Shown in pieces: positions 1-11,736 of a stretch of DNA of 64,000 nucleotides. Location of the stretch: NCBI GenBank assembly GCA_947044365.1, contig OX345652.1:1271001-1335000 (forward strand), written 5' to 3'. The translations under genes and the position numbers were made by a program. Each line of letters starts with the position of its first letter. The first letter of the stretch is position 1. A model generated the notes under the pieces. That model did no database searches. It had not been told where the DNA came from and saw nothing but the letters and a program-made list of their open reading frames with translations. This DNA comes from Petrosia ficiformis. Lineage: Eukaryota > Porifera > Demospongiae > Haplosclerida > Petrosiidae.

Positions 1-1309
1 CATTGAGGAAGAAACAGTACATTCTTCAATGTGATTACTAAGTAAAGCTATAGTCAGCAAGCAGTTTTACAAGCTGAAATTCCTTATTTCATAGAACAAG
101 AGTTGAGATTTTATCTTTCTGATTGGACCAGATTGCCCTCAATTGCAGGGGATTAATGGAGGATGCCCCCAGACCCCATAAACAGTATGCCATCGTTCAC
201 TGTTCAATTGGCCAGTTAGTTGAATAGTGAGCGATGGCCTTCATGTGCTATTCAATTGCCCTTTCTCTTCATTCTGTTTTTTCCCTCTCCTTTTAATCTC
301 TTCTCAAAAAAACCCTGATGTATTGCTACTAAAATCTATCCGATATAACTAATCATGAAATTGATGCCATAGTCTCTAGTCTAACTGTTTTAGATGTAGA
401 AGAGAACTCTTTTGGCCCAGATACCAATATATAATCATGAGAACTGAACACAAGAATTATTTTATCTAGACGCACAAGAGATTTCACTGCATCTACCTAT
501 AAACAACAATGTGTAAATAGCATTGCTAAGTAATAAATATGAATTTTAGTAAAAAAAACTGGAATGGGAAGATGAAATAAATGAGATTAGACAAATTGAA
601 AGTATATATACATGTGTACCTCAATAATAATTTACATAGTAAACAATTTTATATCCTCTCAAACTGTACTTGAGTTCATATATAGGTTTTTGTCTGTTTA
701 ATCATACAATTAATATTTGTATGACATTATGATATAATATTCACAGACATAAAAGAAAATATTATGAAGAAAAGACAAAATTAATTATTCATTAGTTATA
801 ATTGATTATTATTCATTGGTTATAATTATAACAATTATTATTCATTAATTAATGTAATTGTAATTATTATTCATTAGTCATAATTTGTTAATAATTAGTT
901 AATAACTGCTGGAGTAATCAGGGGAGGAGAAAACAGGAGGGCAGAGGGGCTGTAGTCCCACCCCCCCTCCAGACTTTGATATATAGCTAACAATAATAGT
1001 CTGCTATTACTATACTGACATTACAGATTTTAGTTCTCAGATTGAGAGTGTACAGGGCATCGAACAATGCTCGCACATCCTTGCATGCAACCTAGTCTCA
1101 TGTAGCCAAAAAATAATAGTAAAAGTCTGTATTTCTGCAAAAGTCCATTTAGGTCAGGAAATTCTGTTTTTTTGCAAATGAGATTTCAATGAAATCTCAT
1201 AAGAAAAACAGCCTATGTCCAACTCCTTGGTTATGAAGTCTATTAGTCCTTTGAGGGCAGTTTCTTGATGTAACCATTGCTAATGTAAATAGAAATGATC
1301 TCTTAATAA
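1..1309. other. AT-rich intergenic sequence
   Basis: I see no coding exon here. Positions 76-240 hold a dispersed repeat whose relatives are at about 9536-9600 and 10400-10475 on the plus strand, with a reverse fragment near 5630-5680. Positions 780-905 are built of ATTATTCATTA-type AT repeats. Confidence 0.6.
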
Positions 1310-1429
1310 AATTGGAATTCACTGGATCTTGGATGTACCTCACTCCAAATTACTGCATATTATACCAATGTGGCGGTGGCATGTTGGCAACGCTTTGTTG
1401 GAAATAGTCAGGCATCACTTTCATTCAAG

Positions 1430-1630
1430 TGTCTGTCCTTTGATGTTACTTAGAAAGTTAGCTTAGGAGATTAGAATAGCATGTTGATGTAGCTATGTGT
1501 GATGTATAGACTTGCTTTATAGCTAGTTCTGGCAAAAAAAACAGTGTTCACTTGTATACTTTGGTGATGCTGTGTTTGCAATATTTGGTAAGCAAGGTTG
1601 AGGTGACTGTTAGATTAGTCCTGTATAGGT
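1430..1630 (+). repeat. Dispersed repeat, copy 1
   Basis: This stretch matches 10480-10730 in the same orientation and 3200-3425 in reverse. Shared blocks include GTGATGCTGTGTTTGCAATA and a GAGGTGACTGTTAGATT segment. It is non-coding. Confidence 0.6.
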
Positions 1631-1819
1631 CATTATACCATGGTGCGTGGACGATTGCCATGGTAACCTTTGATGTACCAGCGGGAGATATATGCCGCAA
1701 CATGCCTGTAGACAGGGATATTTAGTGTCTAGCCACTAAATCATCTAATTGTATTTTCACAGTTTTTACAGTAAATGCTAATTGGGATAGTACTATGGTT
1801 TCTACTTGACAACAGTGAT

Positions 1820-2375
1820 CAGTGGAGTAGGAAGATGAAAATGATTGGGGGGACTGCATAATTGAGTGTCACAGTGATCAGTTATGATTGAGGAAATACG
1901 AAAAATGGGTTCCATGAGTCCTCCCCCTGAAACAAAGTTTAGAAAATTAATAGGTGCTGTTAGATGGGTTTTGAGCAATACAGGGTTTAATAGGGAGACT
2001 TAACTATAGAGTCACCTAAATGTGCATGTACTTCATAATTATGACCACATTATACTCAATTATAGCAGTACTGTCCAATTCATGAACATGTGAATTAATC
2101 ATAAAGATTATGCATAAACTATTACTCAAATATGACCGAAGTAGTTTCTACGTCTTTCATTTCTTCCTATAAATTCTTTTGCAATTTCAACATTATTTAG
2201 TTCGACTGTTTTATTTCTTGAAACATGAAGGAGCATACAGTGGTTTAAGCGGGCCTGGGTCATTGAATTCCGCAGGTAGGTTTTTATTCGTCACAAGGCT
2301 GAGAAGGATAGGATTATAAATATTGAGGGGGCCTGGCCCCCCTCATTCAACTTTGGGGGGGCCTAGGCCCCCTTG

Positions 2376-2406
<31 letters not shown>

Positions 2407-2417
2407 CTACTCCACTG
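1820..2417. mobile_element. Non-autonomous DNA transposon with perfect 14-bp TIRs
   Basis: The left end reads CAGTGGAGTAGGAA and the right end is its exact reverse complement, TTCCTACTCCACTG. The 5-bp direct repeat GTGAT abuts both ends (1815-1819 and 2418-2422), as expected of a target-site duplication. The 598-bp interior has no transposase-like ORF. It carries a G-rich/C-rich foldback at 2354-2372 and a run of 26 C at 2376-2401. The superfamily is not decided. Confidence 0.65.
2376..2401 (+). repeat. Run of 26 cytosines
   Basis: An uninterrupted C homopolymer follows a GGGGGGGCCTAGGCCCCC foldback. It could form a G-quadruplex or i-motif. Its exact length is also the kind of thing an assembly gets wrong. 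Confidence 0.9.
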
Positions 2418-2489
2418 GTGATGTTAAATATGATTTAATTGCATACTTTTGTGTTACCATGGTATAAAATACGTACATATATATAGCAG

Positions 2490-2578
2490 GCAGTTGTGGG
2501 CATATAACACCTGTGAGATAATTGTCTTGGGCTACACACTCAATATCTCACAGGTGTTATATGCCCATAATTGCCTCC
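2490..2578. repeat. Long hairpin
   Basis: Two arms of about 37 bp (around GGGCATATAACACCTGTGAG and its reverse complement) flank a loop of about 16 nt. There are only a few mismatches. No gene is associated. Confidence 0.75.
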
Positions 2579-2749
2579 AACCAGGGCTATATCCTATACA
2601 TAAAGTTGGATAATAGCCAACATGCTGCCACCACATTGATATACTCACGTAATCTACAGTAATTTGGGGTGTAGTACATCCAAGATCCACAGTTTAATAT
2701 AGTATCCTATTAAGTCGGCTACACTTCTTTTCTGGTAGGAAGTTGTAAA

Positions 2750-3430
2750 AATACAACCTCTGTTATTAAAAAATTCATGTTTAAAATAACTAATGATAAT
2801 CAGATGAAATGCTATTTAATATGTTTTGTTTTGCTCACATTGCAAGGTAAAGTTATTGATGCTCAAAATTATGCCAGCATAATGTGCCAAGGCCAAATGG
2901 TGGTGGTAGTTGCAATTTTGAGATATAAACATCAAGTAACAAAAATGGTTGGCACGAAATAGATATAATTATCTAAGAAGTATGGTTAAATTCAGCATTA
3001 ATTAAGGCTAGTTCAATTAATGACACAAAGCCTTGTGTTGCGTGATTATGTGCAAAAACTCTGCAACTTCTATCTCAAGATCACTCTGCGCGAAGCCAAG
3101 TGAACTGCTCACTGCATAGCTGTGATCACATGACAAGGACAAGGGTTAATTTTGTTGATCTTAGAGCATAATGATTATTCTTGAGAGCATAATAGTCAAG
3201 CATACACAGTGTGAGGTGTGGCTCAGCATCACATAGCTGCAACTGAATGCAGGTTCTTTGCAACTTTAAGGACCTACTGGAGCAATCTAACAGTAACCTC
3301 GACCTTGCTTTTACCAATTATTGCAAACACAGCATCACCCAAGTGTACAAGTGAACACTGTTTTTCATTTATTCTCCCAACATTCCCTTTCTCTCTCGCT
3401 AGAACTAGCTAGAAAGCAAGTGTACATCTA
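2750..3430 (-). repeat. Inverted duplication, left arm
   Basis: This stretch is homologous, in reverse complement, to about 10430-11310. Shared blocks in order include an ATTATGCCAGCATAATGTGCC-like segment, the CAGCATCACATAGCTGCAAC block, and the CTCTCGCTAGAACTAGCTAG block. The short ORFs within it have no recognisable product. The two arms enclose the degenerate COR/CARD gene and two methyltransferase copies. Confidence 0.65.
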
Positions 3431-3961
3431 AAACTGTTACACACACACATATATATATATATATAAGCAATTTTAGCACCAAATCCCTGTCATGAGGAAG
3501 ACCTTTTTAATTGTTATTCTATTCTTTTAAGTAGTTCTTGTATAAGTATTTTAGCTATAACTACAGTTTCCACAAGCTGATTTCATCCTGGTGGTCTATG
3601 AGTGCATAGTTATTTATGTGCCACACCAAAATTAAGACAACCCTGGAATGACATAATTTCCTTAACAACACTGAGTATAACATGTTTGTGACACAAGCAA
3701 ATAAATATAATATATACATTCGACCAGCAATCATAAGATGACCCAACAGAACACAAGAACTAATAAAATGAAGTAACATGCAGTGATGTCAAAACAAATA
3801 TAAAGGTCAGGATGGTATCATGACATTAAATAAACCACTTCAACAATACACAGCAGTTGCAACACAAATTATGATATAATGTGGTTGTACTTGTGTGAGA
3901 TTATACGGAAGTGGTTTGTTAAATCTAAAGTTCCCAACAAGTCATCACATTACATGTATCA

Positions 3962-5365
3962 CTAACCTAATTCTCTCAACATAACTTTTGTAATTCCAGT
4001 AAGTGTTTCATCATTCTGACTCTTCAGTACATCACAAAATATCGCCAATTTCTCACGATCACTATCACTTCTCAGTAACCTCCATACATCATTCAGTAAC
4101 ATACTGACTTTCTCATAATGAGGGTAACTTGATGTAGTCAATACTCTATCTTTAAAATTTACTATGAAATATTATCAGACCAGCAGAGTGAAGATCATTA
4201 GCTATTTTCTCTGGATCTAACACAACATCAGTTATATCAGACAAGTGTCTTGTGAGTATGTTCTTAGGAGATGGTACATGTTCTCTCTCGTCTCTTTCAG
4301 TATCTTCTACACTTGTTGTAGTGTGATGAAGTGAAGTAGAAGAGGCCATGGATTGGATATTAGGAAATGTTACTGTACTGTCCAGTAATTCATGTTGAGT
4401 AGGAGTGATAGAATTAGGAACAGTTAACTCTGATGTGTGTGATGATCCTGAAAGTGTTAAGTGAGTTAGTGAGTACACAGATTAGTATTGTTGATTGTAT
4501 TAGTATACCTGTAGTGATCTGACTAGTCTCACTGTGTGAAGAGACAACAGCTAAAGGTATACTGTTATTACTGTGTACATCTGATGATCCTGTAGTGTAT
4601 GTAAAATAAAAGAATGTCATACAGTGTATAATAATATCAGTTACTATGTAAACACATTATAACAACATAAGAACTGATAATTAATCAATTCTCACTAGTG
4701 AGGTCAAGGTGACTATATACACAGTGTATAGTATACCTTTATGAGATATAAGTCTAGTTGGTTCACTCAGTATCTATAAAAATGATTAATAATATGAACA
4801 TCAAAAAAATCTCTAAATTATGCAAGAGGCCTTATATTAACATAAAACTACTGTAGCTCACCTCTGGATCACGTTCTGCAAATACAGACACTCTCCTACC
4901 TCCTGAAGAATATATGTTATTAGAAGGTTCAAATGGTAGTAGCTCTTGTACAAGTCGGTGTTTATGTCCTTTAATATCAAGAACACATGGTTCCTGATGA
5001 ATAATACATGAGCTAATAAGCTTCATTATTATAAAGTGTTTGTTCTGATGGTTCAATAATGGGATACTCTAAGTCATTGGGATCAATAACAAACTCCTCT
5101 ACCTCTAATCTACAACATATAAGTTTCTGAAGAGATAAGATCTCTGAAATAATCTCCTTACTACGTTCTATCATGTTGTGTTCCAAACCTTGTTTACAAG
5201 ACATAAGGAGTACAACACACTGACTATTGTCTACTAACTCCACTATAGTCTCTAGTCCATCTGTATCTAACCAATGGATTCCATTGTTCCATGTATCACA
5301 AAGACGATGCAGATTTGGAATAGAAGGTTCACTTTTTGAGAGAGCATAATAATAGGCTAGATGGA
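3962..5365 (-). pseudogene. Degenerate COR/CARD-like death-fold gene fragment
   Basis: Reading the minus strand, 5365-5014 encodes a segment containing LCDTWNNGIHWLD and LLMSCKQGLE, which resembles the COR-like region I recall from sponge ROCO/death-domain proteins. A one-base shift near 5020-5030 separates it from its continuation (IIHQEPCVLDIKGH, LLPFEPSNN), which ends at a good donor after 4862. Exon-like pieces with AG/GT borders follow at 4773-4737, 4589-4509 and 4447 onward. The last encodes a Ser/Thr-rich linker, then a helical CARD-like region (LTRHLSDITDVVLDPEKIAN). A stop near 4155 interrupts it, and the domain resumes in another frame (YEKVSMLLNDVWRLLR) to a TAG at 3962-3964. Two frame breaks argue for a pseudogene, although unrecognised introns or sequence errors could explain either. 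Domain names are from recalled family likeness only. Confidence 0.5.
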
Positions 5366-5739
5366 GAAGAAGAACTGATGAGGATTAGAACATTGAAGAC
5401 ACCAACCGAACTGAAAGGTTTCACAAAAACCTAAAATGATTTAATTAAAATATTATTCTGCTTCTTTGTACGCCAGTATAAGAATAATTGAATTGGAATT
5501 ATAATTAAATGTATGTCACCATGTAGTCATAACAACCTAACAAGTTAAATTACAATTTCCACTATTCCTTGCAGCTGTATACTAACCAATAAATTAGTTT
5601 TTTTAACAGTTTGCTGTGTGATTGATTCAAATGCAACCAGGAAGATAAAATCCTAACTCTTGTTCTATGAGAGCTGTTGTTTGTTTTAATTATGTATAAT
5701 TATGTCTCTATAATTATAATCTTAATTCTTACATTTGGG

Positions 5740-5970
5740 ACTTACGAATCACTAAGAAGGAGAGGTTGATGTAAATATCCCTATCTCTAAAGAAACCTTG
5801 TAGTAACATGTTAATTAAAATATAATTATAAAACTACATAATTTTCTTAAGATTGGAAAATACAAAAAGGGACTAGAAGATAAAAAAAACTGGGCCCTAT
5901 ATACTGATGGTAAATGAGACACTCACCATCATGACACCTAACTGTAAACAATGAACCATTAGCCTGTAGT
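5740..5970 (-). pseudogene. Possible upstream exon remnants of the COR/CARD-like gene
   Basis: On the minus strand an AG-bounded open stretch (about 5966-5928) encodes ANGSLFTVRCHDG and is followed by GTGAGTG-like sequence. A second open stretch lies at about 5815-5755. Both are upstream of, and in the same orientation as, the COR-like segment. The same sequence recurs on the plus strand at about 9250-9610 and 12600-12790 behind two methyltransferase copies, so these exons or their introns were carried along in the duplications. Confidence 0.3.
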
Positions 5971-6514
5971 GTATAAATAAAAGATATGATAAACACACAG
6001 GAGTTGAATTATATACTGCACACTGCAAAAACAAAGTTGTTAAAATAACTAATTTTATTTGTTAGTACGACTGCAACACAAAAAAATTATTTGTTGTTAC
6101 TCAAGTCGGTTGGTTTGTTATATACGATGTCATATGTCTATAAGTATTACAGTATGAACAATGTGTGCCCCCTATAGTACAGTGTTATATTATATCACGT
6201 GACAAAGTTTACTATAACTAGCTGCTTTTGACAGTGACACTGTTACTGTCAAGCAGTATGAATGATGTCTTGTTTTAAAGTACATATAGAGTTATCACGC
6301 AGTATGAATGACATCTAGTTTTGCAGCTTGTTTTTGGCTTCATAAATATTATTTATGTTTGATGTTTATAATCATAAAAATGAAACTCATATATATAACC
6401 AATTAAATTGGGTCAAAATAGTTTTTACAGCGCAGTATTGAAGGGGTTCAACTGAAGCATTCAGTGCCACCCGTGCAGTATATTAGAGGATTGTGAAGTG
6501 CTGATGGTTGGCTG

Positions 6515-6620
6515 TCTGGTTGTCGTAGCACTGGTGGCTGAAGTCAGTGGCCCTGAGTTCGATTCCCAGTGACTCCCAGCAATTTTTCACTTGTTCTCTT
6601 TCAGTCTTATTCATAGAATT
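6515..6620 (+). mobile_element. Possible tRNA-derived SINE
   Basis: A near-consensus Pol III B box (GAGTTCGATTCC, about 6557-6568) lies downstream of an A-box-like TAGCACTGGTGG (about 6526-6537), with tRNA-like spacing. The sequence cannot be folded into a convincing full cloverleaf, so a decayed SINE head is likelier than a tRNA gene. Confidence 0.4.
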
Positions 6621-7126
6621 TAGTGCTTATTGAAGTGCACTTCATGTATGCTGTTGTAAAAGGTCTCACTCACATAGGAAGATTGGAGGGTTAGGTCTAC
6701 TGTAATCATTTTGTTCATTGTGTGTGCATCTGTTCCCAAATTCTGGAAAACTAACATCATAGGGATTTTGATTGAGCTACTGACATACTTCAAGTTATAT
6801 GAGGATCAACATTTCTGTTTTAATTTTTATAACTCACAGATATCATTTCACCATGCAAATTCAGAAGTCTTCTGGTAGCAAATCTGTCTGTACAATTTAC
6901 ATCAGGAATAAAGAAGATAAATAATATCCATAACATCGATGGTCTATTGCATTCACATGTCTTTGAATTTAGTTAAATAATAAATTATTATTCTGTCTAA
7001 AAATTAAACAGTTAAATCTATATACTAACACACACACAATTTGAGCATCATCAAACATGAATCATAACTAGTACTGTAGTGTACAAATGTTTCATGTATT
7101 AATAATTATAATACACAGATCAATAA

Positions 7127-7942
7127 CTAATTAATATTCTTCTGTGTTGCAATGAAGTAATTGGCTTTACAATCACTGAAAATATTTTTTGCTTTTGCCG
7201 GGATATTTTGATGAGCTGTTTGTAAGACAGACAGACCTACACTTTTGTATGCACTATCGACATCATTGGTAGTGAGATATAAGACATCATATTGCTGTGC
7301 AATGCCATTCATGTACCAAGACTCTTCTGCTGAGACAAGGCTGCATAAGAATCCACCGGGTTTTAAAAGGTTGCTTAGCTTTGTTAGTAAGGATCGATAA
7401 TGATCAATGGATTTAGCAACAACTTCTAAACAGAAATTACAAGAAATTATATCAAACAGTGGTGGAGAGAAATCCAATGGTAGATTCAAAATCTCAGGTT
7501 TTAATAGATCCCCTTGGAAGAAATATTTTAATTTCCCACGTAAATCTTCCTCCCGTTCCACAACAACTGAATCATTTGTATTTCCCTCCAATGTTCCAAT
7601 GACATACTGAAAGTATGGTGTCCAGTTGTGTGCAGAAGGATCTTTATCTTTCCACAACATAACTTCCTTGATACTTCCATCAGCATAATCAGAAAAGGTA
7701 ATTTCTGATACAAAAGGTGAAGCACTAATAAGGGGATATATTACAGGGCCTCCTCCATATTCCAGTAGTCTAGCAGTACTGTGATTCCATTGAGAGTGGA
7801 ACTTCTGATAGAAATCATGAATACTCTGGAGGTAGAATGGCTGAACTCCTCTCTCTTGGTCTTCTGGATCTGAAAATCTTCTTTTGAGGTAGAAGCTCGA
7901 ATCAAACTCATCATAGTTCAATTGCACTGTTTTTTGTTCCAT
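7127..7942 (-). CDS. NNMT/PNMT/TEMT-family S-adenosylmethionine methyltransferase, copy A
   Basis: An intact, intronless 271-residue ORF, close to the roughly 264 residues of vertebrate nicotinamide N-methyltransferase. The Rossmann SAM-binding motif I is at residues 59-71 (LLEYGGGPVIYPL), followed by ITFSDY at 81-86 with the acidic residue expected to bind ribose. NWTPYFQYVIGTLEGN at 106-121 mirrors the family's W-P-x-x-x-Y-x-x-x-L-E-G-N segment. Later motifs are FDIISCNFCLEV (163-174) and the LLKPGGFL strand (about 191-198). Family members methylate small amines such as nicotinamide, phenylethanolamine and indolethylamine; the substrate here is unknown. No signal peptide is visible, so it is probably cytosolic. 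The 40 bp before the ATG resemble those of copy C at 11737, suggesting a shared proximal promoter. It is head to head with truncated copy B. Confidence 0.85.
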   Translation of the reverse strand: MEQKTVQLNYDEFDSSFYLKRRFSDPEDQERGVQPFYLQSIHDFYQKFHSQWNHSTARLLEYGGGPVIYPLISASPFVSEITFSDYADGSIKEVMLWKDKDPSAHNWTPYFQYVIGTLEGNTNDSVVVEREEDLRGKLKYFFQGDLLKPEILNLPLDFSPPLFDIISCNFCLEVVAKSIDHYRSLLTKLSNLLKPGGFLCSLVSAEESWYMNGIAQQYDVLYLTTNDVDSAYKSVGLSVLQTAHQNIPAKAKNIFSDCKANYFIATQKNIN

Positions 7943-8537
7943 TGTTGATCAGTTAATTAGAAAGGTGTGGTGGCTCTGACACAAAAATGAGCAATTCTCT
8001 ATACTTAAACTACGGATAATAATTGTGTATTATTGTGCATTTGTTTCAGTATGTCTTGGACGACGCAAAAGTCTTTCGTTCCGTTTTTGAAAAAAACACA
8101 TTAGTGAAACGCAACGTCGGTTGTCAATCGAGTTGCGCGAAGGTGTTGGTATGAAAATTAGACATGTAAACTGTGAATGTCGTTATTAGATGGCGAGTGA
8201 AAGTGCACTGTTTTTTTTGTTTTTTTTAAGTGTTATTGTTACTCTTTTGTCTTTTAAAACTACATAGATCTATCACGTTCCTGGAAGATTAAAAAAAAAA
8301 CGATCATAAATTGCTTCTTTCTGCCTCATCTTCAAAGTAACCCCAAATTCTTAATATGAATGACTAAAATCATGTATCATTATGTTCATTAGCTATCTTA
8401 GTTTTTAATTAACCAGATGTAGAATAAATAATAATAACAATATTTCACAGTTTACATGTGGTCTAATTTTTATACCAACACCTGTGGCCAAATTCCTTAG
8501 CTGGGACAACTCAGACTCCCTCCCCGCCGTCCGCGGA
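7943..8537. other. Spacer between head-to-head methyltransferase copies
   Basis: The first 40 bp, read on the minus strand, contain the GAGCCACCACACCTTT block shared with copy C and are the likely proximal promoter of copy A. The rest is AT-rich with poly-T/poly-A runs near 8210-8300. I see no gene. Confidence 0.5.
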
Positions 8538-9087
8538 ACAAAAAACAGTGCAATTGAACTATGATGGGTTTGATTCGAGCTTCTACCTCAAAAGAAGATT
8601 TTCGGATCCAGAAGACAAAGAAAGAGGAGTTCAGCCATTCTACCTCCAGAGTATTCATGATTTCTATCAGAAGTTCCACTCTCAATGGAATCACAGTACT
8701 GCTAGACTACTGGAATATGGAGGAGGCCCTGTAATATATCCCCTTATTAGTGCTTCACCTTTTGTATCAGAAATTACCTTTTCTGATTATGCTGATGAAA
8801 GTATCAAGGAAGTTATGTTGTGGAAAGATAAAGATCCTTCTGCACACAACTGGACACCATACTTTCAGTATGTCATTGGAACATTGGAGGGAAATACAAA
8901 TGATTCAGTTGTTGTGGAACGGGAGGAAGTTTTACGTGGGAAATTAAAATATTTCTTCCAAGGTGATCTATTAAAACCTGAGATTTTGAATCTACCATTG
9001 GATTTCTCTCCACCACTGTTTGATATAATTTCTTGCAATTTCTGTTTAGAAGTTGTTGCTAAATCCATTGATCATTATCGATCCTAA
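8538..9087 (+). pseudogene. Doubly truncated methyltransferase, copy B
   Basis: This plus-strand copy is nearly identical to codons 2-184 of copy A. Homology begins right at the start-codon position: the second codon (GGAAC...) is kept but the ATG is replaced by GCG. The first in-frame alternative start is a GTG at 8548. At the 3' end it stops matching just after the codons for DHYRS and hits TAA within one codon, losing the last third of the domain. SAM motif I remains, but the C-terminal strands and the conserved promoter block are gone. It shares DHYRS with A, where C has DHYCK, so it derives from an A-like parent. Function is unlikely. Confidence 0.75.
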
Positions 9088-9239
9088 CTGGTTAATAATA
9101 AATTGACTGTTTTATAATTATTAGTGTGATTTTCTTTTTGGTAAAAGGTCACATGTCTATGTTTTGATCTTTTGTTGTGTAAGAAAGTTTTATTGAAAAA
9201 AGAGAATCTGATCTGTAATGAAGTAGAACCTAGTAACAT

Positions 9240-9610
9240 TTCATGAAGTTACTTGTATAATGCATGTCAGGTGACTTATGAGACAATATAGTAATATGTC
9301 ATTATGCGGTATGATTTAGTTATCACAATTGGTTCATTGTTTACTGTTTTTGGTGTACCATATGTAGTGCCCATCATAAGAAAATTTAATTATAGTTTTA
9401 TAATTATATTAATTAGCATGTTACTACAGGTATTTACCCCACCCCCTTCCCTTTAGTAATTTGAAAGTCCCAAATATAAGGATTAAGATTATAATTATAG
9501 AGACATATGTAATTATATTTAAAAAAAAAAACAACAGCTCCTTATTTCACAGAACAAGAGTTGGGATTTTATCTTCCTGATTGGACTAGATTGCATCAGA
9601 ATCAATCCCA
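9240..9610 (+). repeat. Duplicated methyltransferase downstream flank, copy 2
   Basis: Homologous to 12600-12790 (same strand) and to 5400-5980 in reverse. Shared blocks include GGTTCATTGTTTACTGTT, ATTAGCATGTTACTAC and AACAAGAGTTGGGATTTTAT. The copy marks the extent of the segmental duplications. Confidence 0.6.
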
Positions 9611-10429
9611 TAGTATATTACACATGAATTTCAATTCAGTTTGTCAATTGTCATAGATGTTGTGTCTACATGCATGTATGTTACTATGACATAATGTGCA
9701 CCAAGGATCGGAAGGTATAAATTAATAAATTATGTGTTTGCGGGTTTACAAACCCTTTTGATGGCCAGATACAGACAGATACATGTACTTTAGTATAAAT
9801 TATACTAAATCTTTGACATGAAATACGAGTAGATAGCACCCTAAAATTATGGTGATTCAACTATAATTGGAATATAATTAGTACACTGTAAAAACTGATT
9901 GGTTGTTCTAAGCAATTTGATTGGCTATATGAGTTTCATCTACTTAATAGTGCTTGTTCATATGTTCTATATGAAGTAGCCAATACTATATTTCTAATTG
10001 AAAATACAGTGTTTACCTTTCGTTGCAAACATGTTTATTATGTTCCTAATGGGATATACAGATTTACTATCCATTAGGAACATAATAATGGGTGTCTCCA
10101 TTCACTGGACTGGACTACCCGAAATTTAAAATAATCAGTGTGTTCCTAATGGATAACTGATGTAAAATTGTTATGGCATGTACCTTAACTAGTCAGTATA
10201 TATAGATCAGGACTACTACTTGTAATCATCACAATGCAAGGAAAGAAATCAGCATTGATTTATACTGTCTCGAGAGGAATATAACTCATGTAACCAAATG
10301 GGGGTTAAAATAACCCATTAATTTTTACAGTGTAATTAATAATTAATATATCCAACTAACTGTTAAATCCTTGTAACTGTACTAACCACTAAATTAGTGC
10401 AATGTACAGGGGATTTATGAGGACATGTC
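9611..10429. other. Non-coding spacer with a hairpin
   Basis: No gene is seen. Arms of 21-22 bp at 10035-10056 and 10068-10088 (TATGTTCCTAATGG and its complement) form a hairpin, with a further single copy of the arm sequence near 10140. Confidence 0.55.
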
Positions 10430-11310
10430 CCCAGACCCCATAAGTGGCACACCATTCCTCACTATTCAATTTGCCTAGCTTTGATGTTACTCAGAAAGTT
10501 AGCTTACGGCACTTAAAGAGAAGTAAAAGGAGATTAGAATAGAATGTTGATGTATGCGTGTTATATACACTTGCTTTCTAGCTAGTTCTAGCGAGAGAGA
10601 AAGAGAATGTTGGGAGAATAAATGAAAAACAGTGTTCACTTGTACACTTAGGTGATGCTGTGTTTGCAATAATTGGCAAAAGCAAGGTCGAGGTGACTGT
10701 TAGATTGCTCCAGTAGGTCCTTAAAGTTGCAAAGAACCTGCATTCAGTTGCAGCTATGTGATGCTGAGCCGCACCTCACACTATGTATGCTTGACCATTA
10801 TGCTCTAAGATCAATAAAATTGACCCTTGATCACAGTTATGCAGTGAGCAGTTCACTTGGCTTCACTGCAGACTGATCTTGAGAGAAGAGGCAGAGATTT
10901 TTTTTTCAAATTTAAAGCAACATTTTACATACTCTCAGCATAGGTCCTTCAGGAATATTTGGAATAGGAGTAAGGCTGAGTTCACATAATGACATAAAGC
11001 CTTGCGTTGCGTTGTGATAAAATTCTTATTAACGTGGCTGACACAAATAGCGTGAACCAGCCTTAATGCTTAATTAGGTGCCAACAAATTTCTGTTACAG
11101 TCGTTTATTTTAATTAAACCTAATAATACAAGCCAGAAGTGGGAGGGGCTGGCTACACGATACTATATCAGAGAAACATGTGCTTCAATCTCAACTACTA
11201 TCATCACCACCACTAAGGGCTTGGCACATTATGCCAGCATAATTTTAAGCATAAAAAAGCATAACAGCATTTCATATGATCATAATCATTAGTAATGTTC
11301 AATAATGTTG
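10430..11310 (+). repeat. Inverted duplication, right arm
   Basis: Reverse-complement partner of 2750-3430; its first 250 bp also match 1430-1630 directly. It lies immediately upstream of intact methyltransferase copy C. Confidence 0.65.
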
Positions 11311-11736
11311 AATAAGCAATAGAATCATCATTTCTCAAGACTATGTACTGGCAGTCTTTTAAATAATAAAGTTGTAGCTTTTCAGTGGGCAGATGCTACT
11401 CCAATCATCTGTATTTGGTGGAAGCCACACCTACCAGGGGGTATAATTATAGGGCCTAAATGTTTTCACTGACGGTTTATTTGCCGGCTCAGTGGTGGAG
11501 GGGGCAGTGGGTGGTAAACGATGGCAGGGTGATTTGATAGTGCCTAGAAAGGTAAATTTTATGGTTTCACTGAAAAGCTACAGAAATCAGCCTCTTGTAA
11601 CTAAAATGAATTTTCAGAAAACGGTTCTATTTGTTTTCTCAAAATGCATTGTACTTGGTGCACGCCATGTATTGGCGGAATTTGGCGCATCCGGTATGCA
11701 GAGCCACCACACCTTTGATTAATTAACTGATGCACA
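11311..11736 (+). promoter_or_regulatory. Upstream region of methyltransferase copy C
   Basis: A short open frame (11492-11722) has no recognisable product. The final 45 bp (AGAGCCACCACACCTTT, then TAATTAACTGAT before the ATG) match the upstream of copy A almost exactly, while farther upstream sequence differs. Only the proximal block was co-duplicated or retained, which makes it the best promoter/5'UTR candidate. Confidence 0.4.

Larger units (their letters stand above)
1310..2710. repeat. Nested repeat unit bounded by inverted arms of about 95 bp
   Basis: The segment at about 1310-1405 is matched in reverse complement by about 2605-2710; both share GGATCTTGGATGTAC and a CAATGTGGCGGTGGCATG-like block. 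The arms enclose a dispersed repeat copy (1430-1630) and a TIR element (1820-2417). The layout resembles an old foldback or non-autonomous DNA element that took later insertions. No coding capacity was found inside. Confidence 0.5.
5366..7126. other. Non-coding, repeat-containing spacer
   Basis: Apart from the exon remnants at 5740-5970 and a tRNA-like SINE at about 6515-6620, I see AT-rich sequence without a supportable gene. A short reverse fragment of the 76-240 repeat family lies near 5630-5680. Confidence 0.5.

Noticed and set aside
7407..7610. Open frames antisense to the methyltransferase copies
   Set aside because: The same shadow frames appear in all three copies at the same place, opposite the conserved methyltransferase codons.
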